A DNA stretch of 64,000 nt from JBFHIJ01 sp041596515 (GTDB lineage Bacteria > Bacteroidota > Ignavibacteria > Kapaibacteriales > UBA2268): contig JBFHIJ010000006.1 in NCBI GenBank assembly GCA_041596515.1, forward strand, positions 62,001-126,000, in the 5' to 3' direction. Under the pieces are notes generated by a model. The model had not been told where the DNA came from, did no database searches, and worked only from the letters and a program-made list of their open reading frames with translations. A program made the translations under genes and the position numbers. Positions 28,388-37,502 of this stretch are shown piece after piece (position 1 is the first letter of the stretch; each line of letters starts with the position of its first letter).

Positions 28388-29359
28388 ATGGATAATATAA
28401 GTATACTAAACGAAGCGAATAGAGTATTTGAAGAAGAAATACAAGCAATGGAAAAAGTAAAATCTTTTTTAAATATAGATTTTGCAGAAGCTGTTAATAT
28501 GGTCGCCAATGCCCATAAAATTGTTGTTACAGGAGTTGGAAAATCTGGCAATATCGGAAATAAAATATCTGCTACTTTGTCTTCCATAGGAGTATCATCA
28601 GTATTTTTGCATCCTGTGGACGCTTTGCATGGTGATATCGGAATTGTTCAGGAAGGAGATGTAGCTATACTACTTTCTAAATCAGGAGGCACAGAAGAGT
28701 TAGTCAGATTTATACCTTATCTAAAAATGAGAAAAGCTAAGATAATAGCTATTGTAGGTAATATGGAATCTTACCTTGCCAGATCTGCTGATATTGCTTT
28801 AAATGCAACTGTTGAAAAAGAAGCATGCCCGTTTAATTTAGCACCTACTACCAGCACCACTGTTGCCCTAGCTCTTGGTGATGCTTTAGCTGTATCCGTT
28901 ATGAAAGTCCGGGGCGTGACTCAGGAAGATTTTTCCCGTTTGCATCCATCCGGGCAAATTGGCAGAAATATTACACTTCAGGTAAAAGATGTTATGCATT
29001 CCAAAGAAAAGACTCCTAAAGTCCTTACTAATGCTTCTATGCGTGAGCTAATTTTAGAAATGAGCAATAAGGCTTTAGGTTGTGTCTGTATTTGTGATAA
29101 AAATGACGATTTATTAGGATTAGTAACTGATGGTGATATTCGTAGAATATTTCAAAATGTAAAGGACTTGGATTCTATTAATATTGAAGACCTTATGACT
29201 AAGTCTCCCGTAAAAGTATATGATACCAGTTACTTAGCTGAAGCACTGTCTCTAATGGAAAATAGAAAAAGTCAGATTAGCGTACTTCCTGTTACGGATG
29301 AGCATAATAAATGTATCGGAATAATTAGGATTCACGATATTATTAGTAGTGGCATATAA
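28388..29359 (+). CDS. kdsD: Arabinose-5-phosphate isomerase (KdsD/KpsF)
   Basis: This 323-residue enzyme interconverts ribulose 5-phosphate and arabinose 5-phosphate, the first step of Kdo synthesis for lipopolysaccharide. An N-terminal SIS sugar-phosphate domain has VTGVGKSGNIGNKISATL, the HPVDALHGDIG block with its conserved His, and SKSGGTEEL. A conserved ACPFNLAPTTSTTVALALGD follows. Two CBS domains fill the C-terminal third (VKDVMHS; IEDLMTKSPVKVY). Length and order match KdsD. A Kdo-based outer membrane is implied. It converges on the rodZ-like gene and shares a terminator with it. Confidence 0.94.
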   Translation: MDNISILNEANRVFEEEIQAMEKVKSFLNIDFAEAVNMVANAHKIVVTGVGKSGNIGNKISATLSSIGVSSVFLHPVDALHGDIGIVQEGDVAILLSKSGGTEELVRFIPYLKMRKAKIIAIVGNMESYLARSADIALNATVEKEACPFNLAPTTSTTVALALGDALAVSVMKVRGVTQEDFSRLHPSGQIGRNITLQVKDVMHSKEKTPKVLTNASMRELILEMSNKALGCVCICDKNDDLLGLVTDGDIRRIFQNVKDLDSINIEDLMTKSPVKVYDTSYLAEALSLMENRKSQISVLPVTDEHNKCIGIIRIHDIISSGI

Positions 29360-29365
29360 AAAGAA

Positions 29366-29397
29366 ACGGAATCCTATTTAGATTCCGTTGCTTTTTT
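29366..29397 (+). terminator. Terminator of kdsD, overlapping the end of the rodZ-like gene
   Basis: ACGGAATC and GATTCCGT form an 8-base-pair stem with a 7-base loop, then TGCTTTTTTT. The hairpin overlaps the last codons and stop of the convergent minus-strand gene. Confidence 0.82.
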
Positions 29398-30459
29398 TAA
29401 TAGTTTAGTCGGATCGTCAGAATTAATAGGAGAAGGCTGTATAAGCTTAGGTACATTCGATTTGTTTGAATTTCTTTTTATAACTTTATATCTTCTTCTT
29501 ATAGAATCCTGAGCTTCCTTGTTAGCATTTTGAACATCAGATTTTGTAACTCTTACGTTTCTGACTACACTGCCTCTGCTCCCAAAAGGTTCTAGAAGTT
29601 TACCATTTCTTTTGAAAATGACTCCTCCTACATTCCCCTGGCTAATAGAGAAATAATCAAAAGCTTTCCACGTTTTTGTTTGACCTTTTTTTAGGGTTAT
29701 TTCTTCCATCCTTTCTCCATCCATTTCTACACGCATCCAGCAGTCATCTGTAGCTTCAGCTTCTAAAGTAAGGCTATCCGGTTCTTCAAAGTAATTCAGC
29801 AATCCCTTATCCTCAGCACTAATTATTGTAGTGTCAATATCATTTGCTATTTGGTCTTGAATAATAGCAGTGGATTCCGTTTTCTGTCCTTCATCAAAGA
29901 ACGTAAAATAGATAATTAGTATAAGAGCAATAAATATCGCACCTGCAGCGGAATAATTAATAATTTGAGTAGTGCTAATGTGTGGCTTATTTGCTTTTTT
30001 AAACATCGCAGCATAATCTGGGGTTTCAGTTTTTGGCTTTAGTTTTGATAAAGCAGTATTTTCATCATCGAAAGCAAGTTTGGCTTTATCAGCTTTAGTT
30101 GTTTTCTTTTTATACTTAGCTTTTTCAGCTTCTATTTCTGGATTTACTATATCAACAGAAGTCGGTTTCGATTCCTGTTTTTTGACCTGAGCTTTAGGCT
30201 TGTCATTAGATTTAACGTTAGACTCAGTATTTGTGGTGGTTTCAACATTAGAGTCTTCCATATCAGACAAAGGAAATTCTAAAAACTGAGATAAAGTTTT
30301 TAGAAACGATTTGACATAGATGGGTGACATGATTTGGAAGTTTCCAGCCTCCAAAGCTTCAATAATAAAAGGTCTTATTTTGGTTCTATCACTGACTTCT
30401 TTTATGCTCAGACCTTTTTTTTCTCTGTGTTGTTTTATGATATTTCCCGATGCTTTCAT
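29374..30459 (-). CDS. rodZ: RodZ-like helix-turn-helix membrane protein
   Basis: This 361-residue protein has the RodZ plan. An N-terminal Xre-like helix-turn-helix (residues 5-62, REKKGLSIKEVSDRTKIRP) is followed by a long charged cytoplasmic linker, one membrane segment at about residues 165-188, and a periplasmic beta domain of the DUF4115 type (DDCWMRVEMDGERMEE, LKKGQTKTWKAFD). RodZ tethers MreB filaments to the membrane and helps set rod shape. No mre gene is in the window. The linker has Lys-rich and Asp/Glu-rich stretches. The N-terminal domain alone could be mistaken for a transcription factor. Confidence 0.82.
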   Translation of the reverse strand: MKASGNIIKQHREKKGLSIKEVSDRTKIRPFIIEALEAGNFQIMSPIYVKSFLKTLSQFLEFPLSDMEDSNVETTTNTESNVKSNDKPKAQVKKQESKPTSVDIVNPEIEAEKAKYKKKTTKADKAKLAFDDENTALSKLKPKTETPDYAAMFKKANKPHISTTQIINYSAAGAIFIALILIIYFTFFDEGQKTESTAIIQDQIANDIDTTIISAEDKGLLNYFEEPDSLTLEAEATDDCWMRVEMDGERMEEITLKKGQTKTWKAFDYFSISQGNVGGVIFKRNGKLLEPFGSRGSVVRNVRVTKSDVQNANKEAQDSIRRRYKVIKRNSNKSNVPKLIQPSPINSDDPTKLLKKATESK

Positions 30460-30574
30460 GACGTTTTTTTTGTTAAATTGGTAGATGAACTTTTTCCTAA
30501 ACTAACTATACTATATGTAAAACAAGAACTTATATCTTTAATATACAAATATCATACCAAAATACGAGTAGAAA

Positions 30575-31618
30575 ATGTACAAAATATTCTTTTTTATAAC
30601 GATACTATTATGTCTTAATATTCTAAGTTTAAATGCTCAACAAACTTCAATATCAAACACAAAGAATGACGAAACACTGTCTCAAATAAATGATAGTACA
30701 GATTATTTTACTCAAAAAGAATTCAAATATGCAAATATGCCCAGATATACTCTATTCGGCGACTTACCTAGAATAGATACAAAAATTAAGCCAGTAAATT
30801 TTGTAGGGTTCGGTGCTGTATACGCTACTTTTATGTATATGCAACACAAATGGCAGAGCGAAACAATCTGGAAAGAACAAACCAGCTTTAGGATAATGGA
30901 GGACGGAGAGTATGCTCTCTGGGCAGATAAAGCAGGGCACTTTTTTGGCACATATTACATGTCATACTTCATGAGCGAAGGTCTGTTGCAGTCAGGGCTG
31001 TCATGGGAAGCAGCTACTGTATGGGGAGGAGTGATGGGGTTAGCTTATAATACTTATGTAGAAATTCTTGATGGATATGGTAAAGATTGGGGCTTTTCTC
31101 CATCCGATTTTTACTGTGACATTGCCGGGGCTGCTTTTTTTATAGGACAGTATTATTCACCTTTTCTGCAAAATTTCACTCCCAAATTCTCTTATATGCC
31201 ACCAAAATGGCATGGACAAAATGATAGAGTGCCACATGATATGTTTATAGATAACTATAGCTCGCATACTATGTGGCTATCAGTTAATGTACATAATTTA
31301 TTGCCCAAATCTATGAAGTCATACTGGCCAAAATGGTTAGAGCTTTGTGTAGGGTATGCTGCAAGAAATCTTTACAGTCCCGGTTCTACCGAACCTTATG
31401 ACCCTGAAAAGTCATTGCCTGTGAGCGATAAAGCATGGGGAGACAGAAGATTTATTATAGCTCTTGACTATAATTTAGTCCATCTGATACCAGATACTAA
31501 TGCTTCATTTTGGAATTGGTTAAGGCAAAGTGCAAATTATTTAAAATTCCCTGCACCAGCTGTTTCTTTTGGAGATAGCGGAACAAAATACTTCTTGTTT
31601 TATCCTTTTGAGTTATAA
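30575..31618 (+). CDS. DUF2279-like secreted protein (YfiM-like)
   Basis: This 347-residue protein has a signal peptide (about residues 1-21, ending SLNAQ). The core fits DUF2279: DKAGHFFGTYYMSYFMSEG, then AYNTYVEILDGYGKDWGFSPSDFYCDIAGAA cut at residues I cannot exactly bound. The Asp/His/Glu/Asp positions are conserved in that family, related to YfiM of E. coli, whose function is unknown. The C-terminal part is rich in aromatics and may contain beta strands, ending in a Phe-Glu-Leu that could sit in the outer membrane. It is divergent from the rodZ-like gene across 115 bases and heads a plus-strand run to 37500. Confidence 0.7.
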   Translation: MYKIFFFITILLCLNILSLNAQQTSISNTKNDETLSQINDSTDYFTQKEFKYANMPRYTLFGDLPRIDTKIKPVNFVGFGAVYATFMYMQHKWQSETIWKEQTSFRIMEDGEYALWADKAGHFFGTYYMSYFMSEGLLQSGLSWEAATVWGGVMGLAYNTYVEILDGYGKDWGFSPSDFYCDIAGAAFFIGQYYSPFLQNFTPKFSYMPPKWHGQNDRVPHDMFIDNYSSHTMWLSVNVHNLLPKSMKSYWPKWLELCVGYAARNLYSPGSTEPYDPEKSLPVSDKAWGDRRFIIALDYNLVHLIPDTNASFWNWLRQSANYLKFPAPAVSFGDSGTKYFLFYPFEL

Positions 31619-31654
31619 CTTTAATGATATTGCTTTTTTTAGTAAATTACATGT

Positions 31655-32506
31655 TTGTATGAAGAGAAAACAGAGGCAAAATTGACTTTTGAAACCGGAA
31701 AACATAAAGAATATATAGCTCCAAGTACAGATCCCCGAACTTTTAGCCCGGAAACTAAAAAGCTATCCTATAAGATGAGCCTGGTAATACCCGTTTATCA
31801 CGAGGAAAAATTAATTGAGCAAAATCTAGAGTTTTATACTGATGAACTCAGAAATAAATACGGTTTCGAAATTATAGTTAGCGATGGTGGAAGTACAGAT
31901 AAAACTGTGGAACTTGCCTGCAAGTATGCAGATAAAGTTGTAGTGCACTCAGAAGATAGAAGGCAAACGATAGCTGAAGGAAGAAATAAAGGTGCAGAAG
32001 CTGCTACTACTGATACTCTGGTATTTATAAACGGGGATTCTATACCTGTGGATTCAGAAAAGTTTTTCTCTAAGATAGAAGAGTGGAGGCAAGGCAAAGG
32101 CAAATATGCTAAAGCTGATGCTCTTGCTATTAGCGTTACCGGATTCCCTGATGAAATACTCTTTAAAGATAAAGTCTTTTATACGTTGCACAATGCCTAT
32201 GTGAATTTTCTAAATAAAGTTGGGATGGGAATGGGCAGGGGCGAATGCCAGGTTATTAGAAAAGATATTTTTGATAAAGTAAACGGTTACAATAGCAATA
32301 TTGTTGCCGGTGAAGATTTTGATTTATATCGGCGTATTGCCAAAATTTCAAAAATCAAATTTGCTAAAGATATTCAAGTTTACGAGTCACCTCGCAGATT
32401 CAGAAAATATGGATATATCAGAACTATTTTCTATTGGACTTTAAACTCTATCACCGTTATGTTTTTTAATAAGTCGGTCTCAAAAGAATGGGAAGCCGTT
32501 AGATAA
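31655..32506 (+). CDS. Family 2 glycosyltransferase
   Basis: This is a soluble GT-A glycosyltransferase with MSLVIPVYHEEKLIEQNLEF, the nucleotide-binding VSDGGSTDKT, the metal-binding INGDSIP and a late GEDFDLYRRI base motif. A hydrophobic stretch near the C-terminus (YIRTIFYWTLNSITVMFF) may bind the membrane. The start is uncertain: the coordinate given opens at TTG. A second TTG at 31682 has a GAGG ribosome site five bases upstream, and the first ATG is at 31775, just before the catalytic domain (244 residues). The donor and acceptor are unknown. It is 16 bases upstream of the giant activase. Confidence 0.8.
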   Translation: MYEEKTEAKLTFETGKHKEYIAPSTDPRTFSPETKKLSYKMSLVIPVYHEEKLIEQNLEFYTDELRNKYGFEIIVSDGGSTDKTVELACKYADKVVVHSEDRRQTIAEGRNKGAEAATTDTLVFINGDSIPVDSEKFFSKIEEWRQGKGKYAKADALAISVTGFPDEILFKDKVFYTLHNAYVNFLNKVGMGMGRGECQVIRKDIFDKVNGYNSNIVAGEDFDLYRRIAKISKIKFAKDIQVYESPRRFRKYGYIRTIFYWTLNSITVMFFNKSVSKEWEAVR

Positions 32507-32522
32507 TTTGTGTTAAACTAGA

Positions 32523-35500
32523 ATGGTTTGTGTTATGAATAAAGCTTTTGGTGTATGTCTTGGTGCTTCATCTGTTTCTTACTGTTTGATTGAAAAAAAA
32601 GGCAATAAAAATTTTAGAATAATTGATGCAGATAATTTAGCTCATAATGGTGATCCGAAGCAAACTCTACTTGAAATACTCAAATCTAAATATTCTAATG
32701 ATATACCTATCTCTGCAACCGGCAGAAAATTTAGAAATATACTAAGCATCTCAAATATTTCCGAACCGGAAGCAACTGAAGTAGCTCTCCAAAATTACTT
32801 TACTCATAAATCTTTCGATGGTGTTGCATCCTTAGGCGGTGAGACGTTTATGGTCTATAGTTTAGACTCCTCAGGCCATATTTCAAACGTTCATACAAAA
32901 AACCAATGCGCATCAGGTACAGGCGAATTCTTCATGCAGCAGATAAAAAGAATGGATCTTTCCATAGATGAAACAATGGACATTAGTAAGGATAAAAATC
33001 CATTTCACGTTTCCGGCAGATGCTCTGTATTTTGTAAATCTGACTGCACTCACGCATTAAACAAAGGTATACCAAAAGGCGAAGTAGCTGCAGGCTTATG
33101 TAAGATGATAGCTGACAAAGCAGATGAGCTAATGTCAAAGCTAAACAGTGAGTCTATACTTATAGCAGGTGGCATCAGTCAAAATGATTCTGTGATAGAC
33201 TATTTAAAAAAATCATATTCTGATTTATATATTCCGAATGAAGCTCCTTATTTCGAGGCTCTTGGTGCTGCTATTTATGCCTTAGAAAACAACTCTTCCT
33301 CATTAAAAGATTTTGATAAGGTTTATAATACCTCACACAGCTCTTTTGACTTTCTAGAGTCATTAGAATCATTCAAAGATAAAGTTACTTTTAATGACTC
33401 TAAAAGACAAAAATTCCAACCTAATAAAAACTATATTTTAGGTTTGGATGTTGGCTCTACTACCACTAAAGCTGTACTTATTGATACAGATAATAAAGAA
33501 ATTACATCTTCAATCTATTTATATACTTCCGGTGATCCGATTCGTGCGGCAAGAGATTGTTATAAAACAATATTGAATGAAGTTGGAAATAAAGTAAATA
33601 TAATTGGGCTGGGCGTGACCGGTTCGGGTAGACATATTGCAGGACTGCACGCCGGCACGGACGGTATAATAAATGAAATTATAGCTCACGCAAATGCTGC
33701 TGTTCATTTTGACAAAGAAGTAGATACTATCTTTGAAATTGGCGGACAGGATGCAAAATATACATATATAATAAATCAAGTGCCTGCTGATTATGCAATG
33801 AATGAAGCTTGCTCTGCAGGGACTGGATCTTTTATAGAGGAAGCAGCCTACGAAACTCTACGAATTAATGTTAAAGAAATACAAGATATTGCTTTTGCTG
33901 CTAAAAGACCTCCGAACTTCAGTGACCAGTGTGCTGCCTTTATCAGCTCGGATATTAAAACTGCACTGCAAGAAGGTATTAGTAAAGAAGATGTAGTCGC
34001 CGGATTGGTGTATTCTATTTGTATGAATTACGTAAATAGAGTAAAAGGTAACCGAAATATTGGTAATAAAATATTTATGCAAGGGGGTGTTTGCTATAAT
34101 AAAGCAATTCCTGTTGCCATGGCGGCTTTGACTGGCGCAGATATTATTGTTCCACCAGATCCCGGACTAATGGGAGCATTCGGTGTAGCACTTGGTATAG
34201 CTGAAAGGATAGAACTTGGGATAATGCCCAAAAAAGTTTTTGATTTGCAAGCCTTATCACAAAGAGAAGTTAGCTACAAATCAAACTTTGTATGCAATGG
34301 TGGTAAAGAAAAATGTGATTTAAAATGTAGCATTGCTCGCATTGAAATAGAAGGTAAAATATATCCGTTTGGTGGTGCTTGTGACAAATATTACAATATG
34401 TCCGGTGAACGTTCTGATATTACTGAATTTGACTATGTTAAGTTGAGAAATGAACTTACTTACGAAACCTTTTGCCCAAAATCGGAATTAGAAAAAAACT
34501 CTCCGACCGTAGGTATTAATTTGAGCTTTCATACTCATTCTTTATTTCCTCTGTACTATAACTTTTTTACTAAACTGGGATTTAAAGTAGTTTTACCGGA
34601 GAAGTTACATCCGGAAGGTCAAGAGAGAGAAGCTACCTCATTTTGCTTTCCTGCTCAGCTGTCACTCGGGTACTTTAGAGAGTTGATAGATTTATCGCCT
34701 GATTATTACTTTATTCCTTCTATATTTGAAATGCAAGTAGAAGAAAGTGTATATCAACGTTTAGATTTCAACTGCACCTGCGTTTTCTTATCTGGTGAAA
34801 CTTATTACTTAAAGCAAGCATTTAAAGATTTGGTTGACTTAGATAAAGTAATTGCTCCACATCTTAACTTTGCAAACGGAATAAACAAAGAAAAAGATAG
34901 ATTTGTGGAATCTGCACTTAAAATGGGTGTGAAAGATAAAGCCAAAATAGAGCAGGCTTTTAGTGAATCTGTTAAAATTCAATATGAGTATCAAGCTGAA
35001 AAGCGAAAACTCGGTACTAAGTTTCTTGCTATGTTGGAAGAAGATCCCAACCGAACTGCAATCGTCCTTTTAGGCAGACCGTACAACGCATTTACAGATA
35101 CTGCAAATAAAGGTATACCACGCAAGTTTGCTTCAAAAGGAGTGTACGTGGTGCCTTTTGACTTATTTGATTATCGTGATTTGCTGATAGAGGATAATAT
35201 GTACTGGGAAGGTGGCAAGAAGATACTGAAAGCTGCAAGAATAGTACAACAGCATCCTCAGTTATTTGCTACTTATATTTCTAATTTTTCTTGTGGACCT
35301 GATTCGATGCTCCTAACGACGTTTAGAGAGATGATGGGTACAAAGCCTTCACTTACATTAGAACTCGACGGACACACCGCAGACGCCGGAATTAATACAA
35401 GAATTGATGCTGCTTTGGATGTTATTTCTAATTATCGCAAAATGCAGCAAAATCACATAGAAGTACAGGAAGATGACTTCCAAATTGCAGATGTTATACT

Positions 35501-36854
35501 AGGAGATAAGCAGTCCTGGTTTATTAGCAGTGACGGTAAGAAAATACCTTTGGAAAGTCCTGAAGTTGCGATTTTAATCCCTTCTATGGGTGACTTAGCT
35601 TCTGAGATGGTTGCAGCAGCTTTTCAGGCAATTGGATATAATGCTCATGCCTTGCCTGAAGCTACGCAGGAAGTTCTAAAATACGGACGCTCTGTGGCTA
35701 ACGGAAAGGAATGCCTCCCAATAATCCTAATGGCGGGCGGAATGCTTGATTGGATAGATAACCACCTTAAAGATGAAAAATATGTTGCATTTTTCAATGT
35801 GCAGGGAGCTGGTAACTGCCGATTAGGTCAGTATCCGGTATTTATGCGTCACGTTATCAGAAGTAAAAAGTTAGAAAATGTAGCACAAGTTACCCTAATG
35901 AACGAAGATGGATTTGCCGGATTCGGGAGTGATTTCTCTAAAATTGCTATACAGGCAATTATAGTTAGTGATGTGTTAGATGATGTCCGCTCTGCAATAA
36001 TGGCAAATGCGGTTGATCCTGATAAAGGTGTTGAAATATTTAATGAAGAGTATAACAAAGTAAAAGAAAAATTTATCAAAGATAAAAGTTCTCTTTATGC
36101 ATCATTAGAGACTTTTTCAAAAATAATAAAAGAGAAAGTACCTGCTCGCATCCCTATCTATCACTCAAAATACATTGCTTTAGTAGGGGAGATATATGTC
36201 AGAAGAGATGGTTTTTCGCATAAGTGGCTTAACAAACAGTTTGCCAAAAAAGGCTTTGTTGTGAAAGATGCCTACATAAGCGAATGGGTATTCTATGTCG
36301 ACTACCTTCTTAAAATCAATCTTTTAGAACCTGAGAAGTCAGTAAAGAAAAAATTTGAGAGATTTGTGCGTGAGTACTTTATGCGCGGTGCTGAGAAAAA
36401 AGTTAAGAAAATTCTCGAAAAATCAGGCTATTATCAGTATATGAAAACTGAAATAGCACCACTATTAGACCACAGTCAACATATCCTTCCTTTGGAATAC
36501 AAAGGCGAGCCGGGCTTAACTTTAGGAGTGGCGCTGCATGAAACATTAGACAAATACTGCGGTGTTATAAATATTGGTCCGTTTGGCTGCATGCCTACCC
36601 GTTTCTCAGAGGCAATCACTGCTCCTGAAATGACAGTCGCCAAGAAGTTAGAAATTATGCAGAAACACAATCCGGGCTATAAAATGTCTGAAATGTTCAA
36701 TGGAAATATGAACATTCCATTCCTTACTATAGAAACAGACGGCAACGTTTACCCACAGGTTATAGAAGCCCGCATTGAAACCTTTACATTGCAGGCAGAA
36801 CGCACTGCCGAAATGATGAAACAAGCCGGTGTAAATGGATATGGGAAGTTGTAG
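32523..36854 (+). CDS. Giant two-activase CoA-dehydratase protein (BadF/HgdC plus DUF2229/HgdB-like)
   Basis: This 1443-residue protein carries two ASKHA ATPase domains of the 2-hydroxyacyl-CoA dehydratase activase type. The first (about residues 1-270) has NQCASGTGEFF and GRCSVFCKSDC; the second (about 300-570) has LGLDVGSTTTKAVLI, the EIGGQDAKY motif, and NEACSAGTGSF and DQCAAF, whose Cys residues hold a shared [4Fe-4S] cluster in HgdC. Then come a Cys-rich link (CNGGKEKCDLKC), a DUF2229 region and an HgdB/double-cubane-like part with CGPDSM and GKECLP. Related fusions are known but have no firm substrate; they probably drive an ATP-dependent low-potential electron transfer. An ATG 12 bases later is an equally good start. 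It is oxygen-sensitive by analogy, which suggests anaerobic or microaerobic growth. Confidence 0.85.
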   Translation: MVCVMNKAFGVCLGASSVSYCLIEKKGNKNFRIIDADNLAHNGDPKQTLLEILKSKYSNDIPISATGRKFRNILSISNISEPEATEVALQNYFTHKSFDGVASLGGETFMVYSLDSSGHISNVHTKNQCASGTGEFFMQQIKRMDLSIDETMDISKDKNPFHVSGRCSVFCKSDCTHALNKGIPKGEVAAGLCKMIADKADELMSKLNSESILIAGGISQNDSVIDYLKKSYSDLYIPNEAPYFEALGAAIYALENNSSSLKDFDKVYNTSHSSFDFLESLESFKDKVTFNDSKRQKFQPNKNYILGLDVGSTTTKAVLIDTDNKEITSSIYLYTSGDPIRAARDCYKTILNEVGNKVNIIGLGVTGSGRHIAGLHAGTDGIINEIIAHANAAVHFDKEVDTIFEIGGQDAKYTYIINQVPADYAMNEACSAGTGSFIEEAAYETLRINVKEIQDIAFAAKRPPNFSDQCAAFISSDIKTALQEGISKEDVVAGLVYSICMNYVNRVKGNRNIGNKIFMQGGVCYNKAIPVAMAALTGADIIVPPDPGLMGAFGVALGIAERIELGIMPKKVFDLQALSQREVSYKSNFVCNGGKEKCDLKCSIARIEIEGKIYPFGGACDKYYNMSGERSDITEFDYVKLRNELTYETFCPKSELEKNSPTVGINLSFHTHSLFPLYYNFFTKLGFKVVLPEKLHPEGQEREATSFCFPAQLSLGYFRELIDLSPDYYFIPSIFEMQVEESVYQRLDFNCTCVFLSGETYYLKQAFKDLVDLDKVIAPHLNFANGINKEKDRFVESALKMGVKDKAKIEQAFSESVKIQYEYQAEKRKLGTKFLAMLEEDPNRTAIVLLGRPYNAFTDTANKGIPRKFASKGVYVVPFDLFDYRDLLIEDNMYWEGGKKILKAARIVQQHPQLFATYISNFSCGPDSMLLTTFREMMGTKPSLTLELDGHTADAGINTRIDAALDVISNYRKMQQNHIEVQEDDFQIADVILGDKQSWFISSDGKKIPLESPEVAILIPSMGDLASEMVAAAFQAIGYNAHALPEATQEVLKYGRSVANGKECLPIILMAGGMLDWIDNHLKDEKYVAFFNVQGAGNCRLGQYPVFMRHVIRSKKLENVAQVTLMNEDGFAGFGSDFSKIAIQAIIVSDVLDDVRSAIMANAVDPDKGVEIFNEEYNKVKEKFIKDKSSLYASLETFSKIIKEKVPARIPIYHSKYIALVGEIYVRRDGFSHKWLNKQFAKKGFVVKDAYISEWVFYVDYLLKINLLEPEKSVKKKFERFVREYFMRGAEKKVKKILEKSGYYQYMKTEIAPLLDHSQHILPLEYKGEPGLTLGVALHETLDKYCGVINIGPFGCMPTRFSEAITAPEMTVAKKLEIMQKHNPGYKMSEMFNGNMNIPFLTIETDGNVYPQVIEARIETFTLQAERTAEMMKQAGVNGYGKL

Positions 36855-36891
36855 GGGTGAATCTTTCTCTAATTTAATTTGGAATTATGAA

Positions 36892-37500
36892 ATGGCAATA
36901 GAAAAACCTTACGAAGGTAGAGCTAAAGTTGAAGATACTTTACGAGCTATTAATATAGAAATCCCTGTAAAAAGAAATATGTTTGTTTTCCTGTTTCTAT
37001 CTTTTTGGTTGTGTGCATGGCTTTTTGGAGAGTTAATGGTTCTTGTAATGCTACTTGCAACTGTAATGCATGTTTCCATTGACGGAATCGAAAATGTTGG
37101 ATTATTATCTTTCGATTTTCTTTTTCTTTCAATCTGGTTCTTGGGGTGGACAGTCGGAGGGCTTTTTGCATTAAAAAACTGGCTTTGGCTGTTTAAAGGT
37201 AAGGAAATAATTCAACTCGATAGAGAAGAGCTAAGCATAGATACTAAGTTTTCTATGTTTTCACCAAAGAAATCATACTATACAAAAGAAATTAAAAATT
37301 TACAGATAAATCAGCAGTCAAACAGTTTCCCATTTTTTGGTGCCGTTTCAAATCTTAGTATGATTGGTTCAAAAAATTTTGGAGCCATTAAATTTGATTA
37401 CGGTTTTAAAACTATTCATTTTGCTGCAGGATTAGATGAAGCTGAAGCACGATATATTCTTGAAAAAATAAACAACAAAGGTTTTATTAAAGAGAAGTAG
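36892..37500 (+). CDS. Small membrane protein of unknown function
   Basis: I do not recognise this 202-residue protein. It has a short charged N-terminus (MAIEKPYEGRAKVED), two hydrophobic segments (about residues 30-55 and 70-100, rich in Phe, Leu and Trp) and a soluble C-terminal half of alternating strands (IIQLDREELSIDTKFSMFSPK) that could be a PH-like domain. The frame also opens at 36835, overlapping the activase by 20 bases; I prefer the ATG at 36892 because the extra 19 residues look like the translated overlap. It follows the activase closely and may be cotranscribed. Confidence 0.6.
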   Translation: MAIEKPYEGRAKVEDTLRAINIEIPVKRNMFVFLFLSFWLCAWLFGELMVLVMLLATVMHVSIDGIENVGLLSFDFLFLSIWFLGWTVGGLFALKNWLWLFKGKEIIQLDREELSIDTKFSMFSPKKSYYTKEIKNLQINQQSNSFPFFGAVSNLSMIGSKNFGAIKFDYGFKTIHFAAGLDEAEARYILEKINNKGFIKEK

Positions 37501-37502
37501 TG

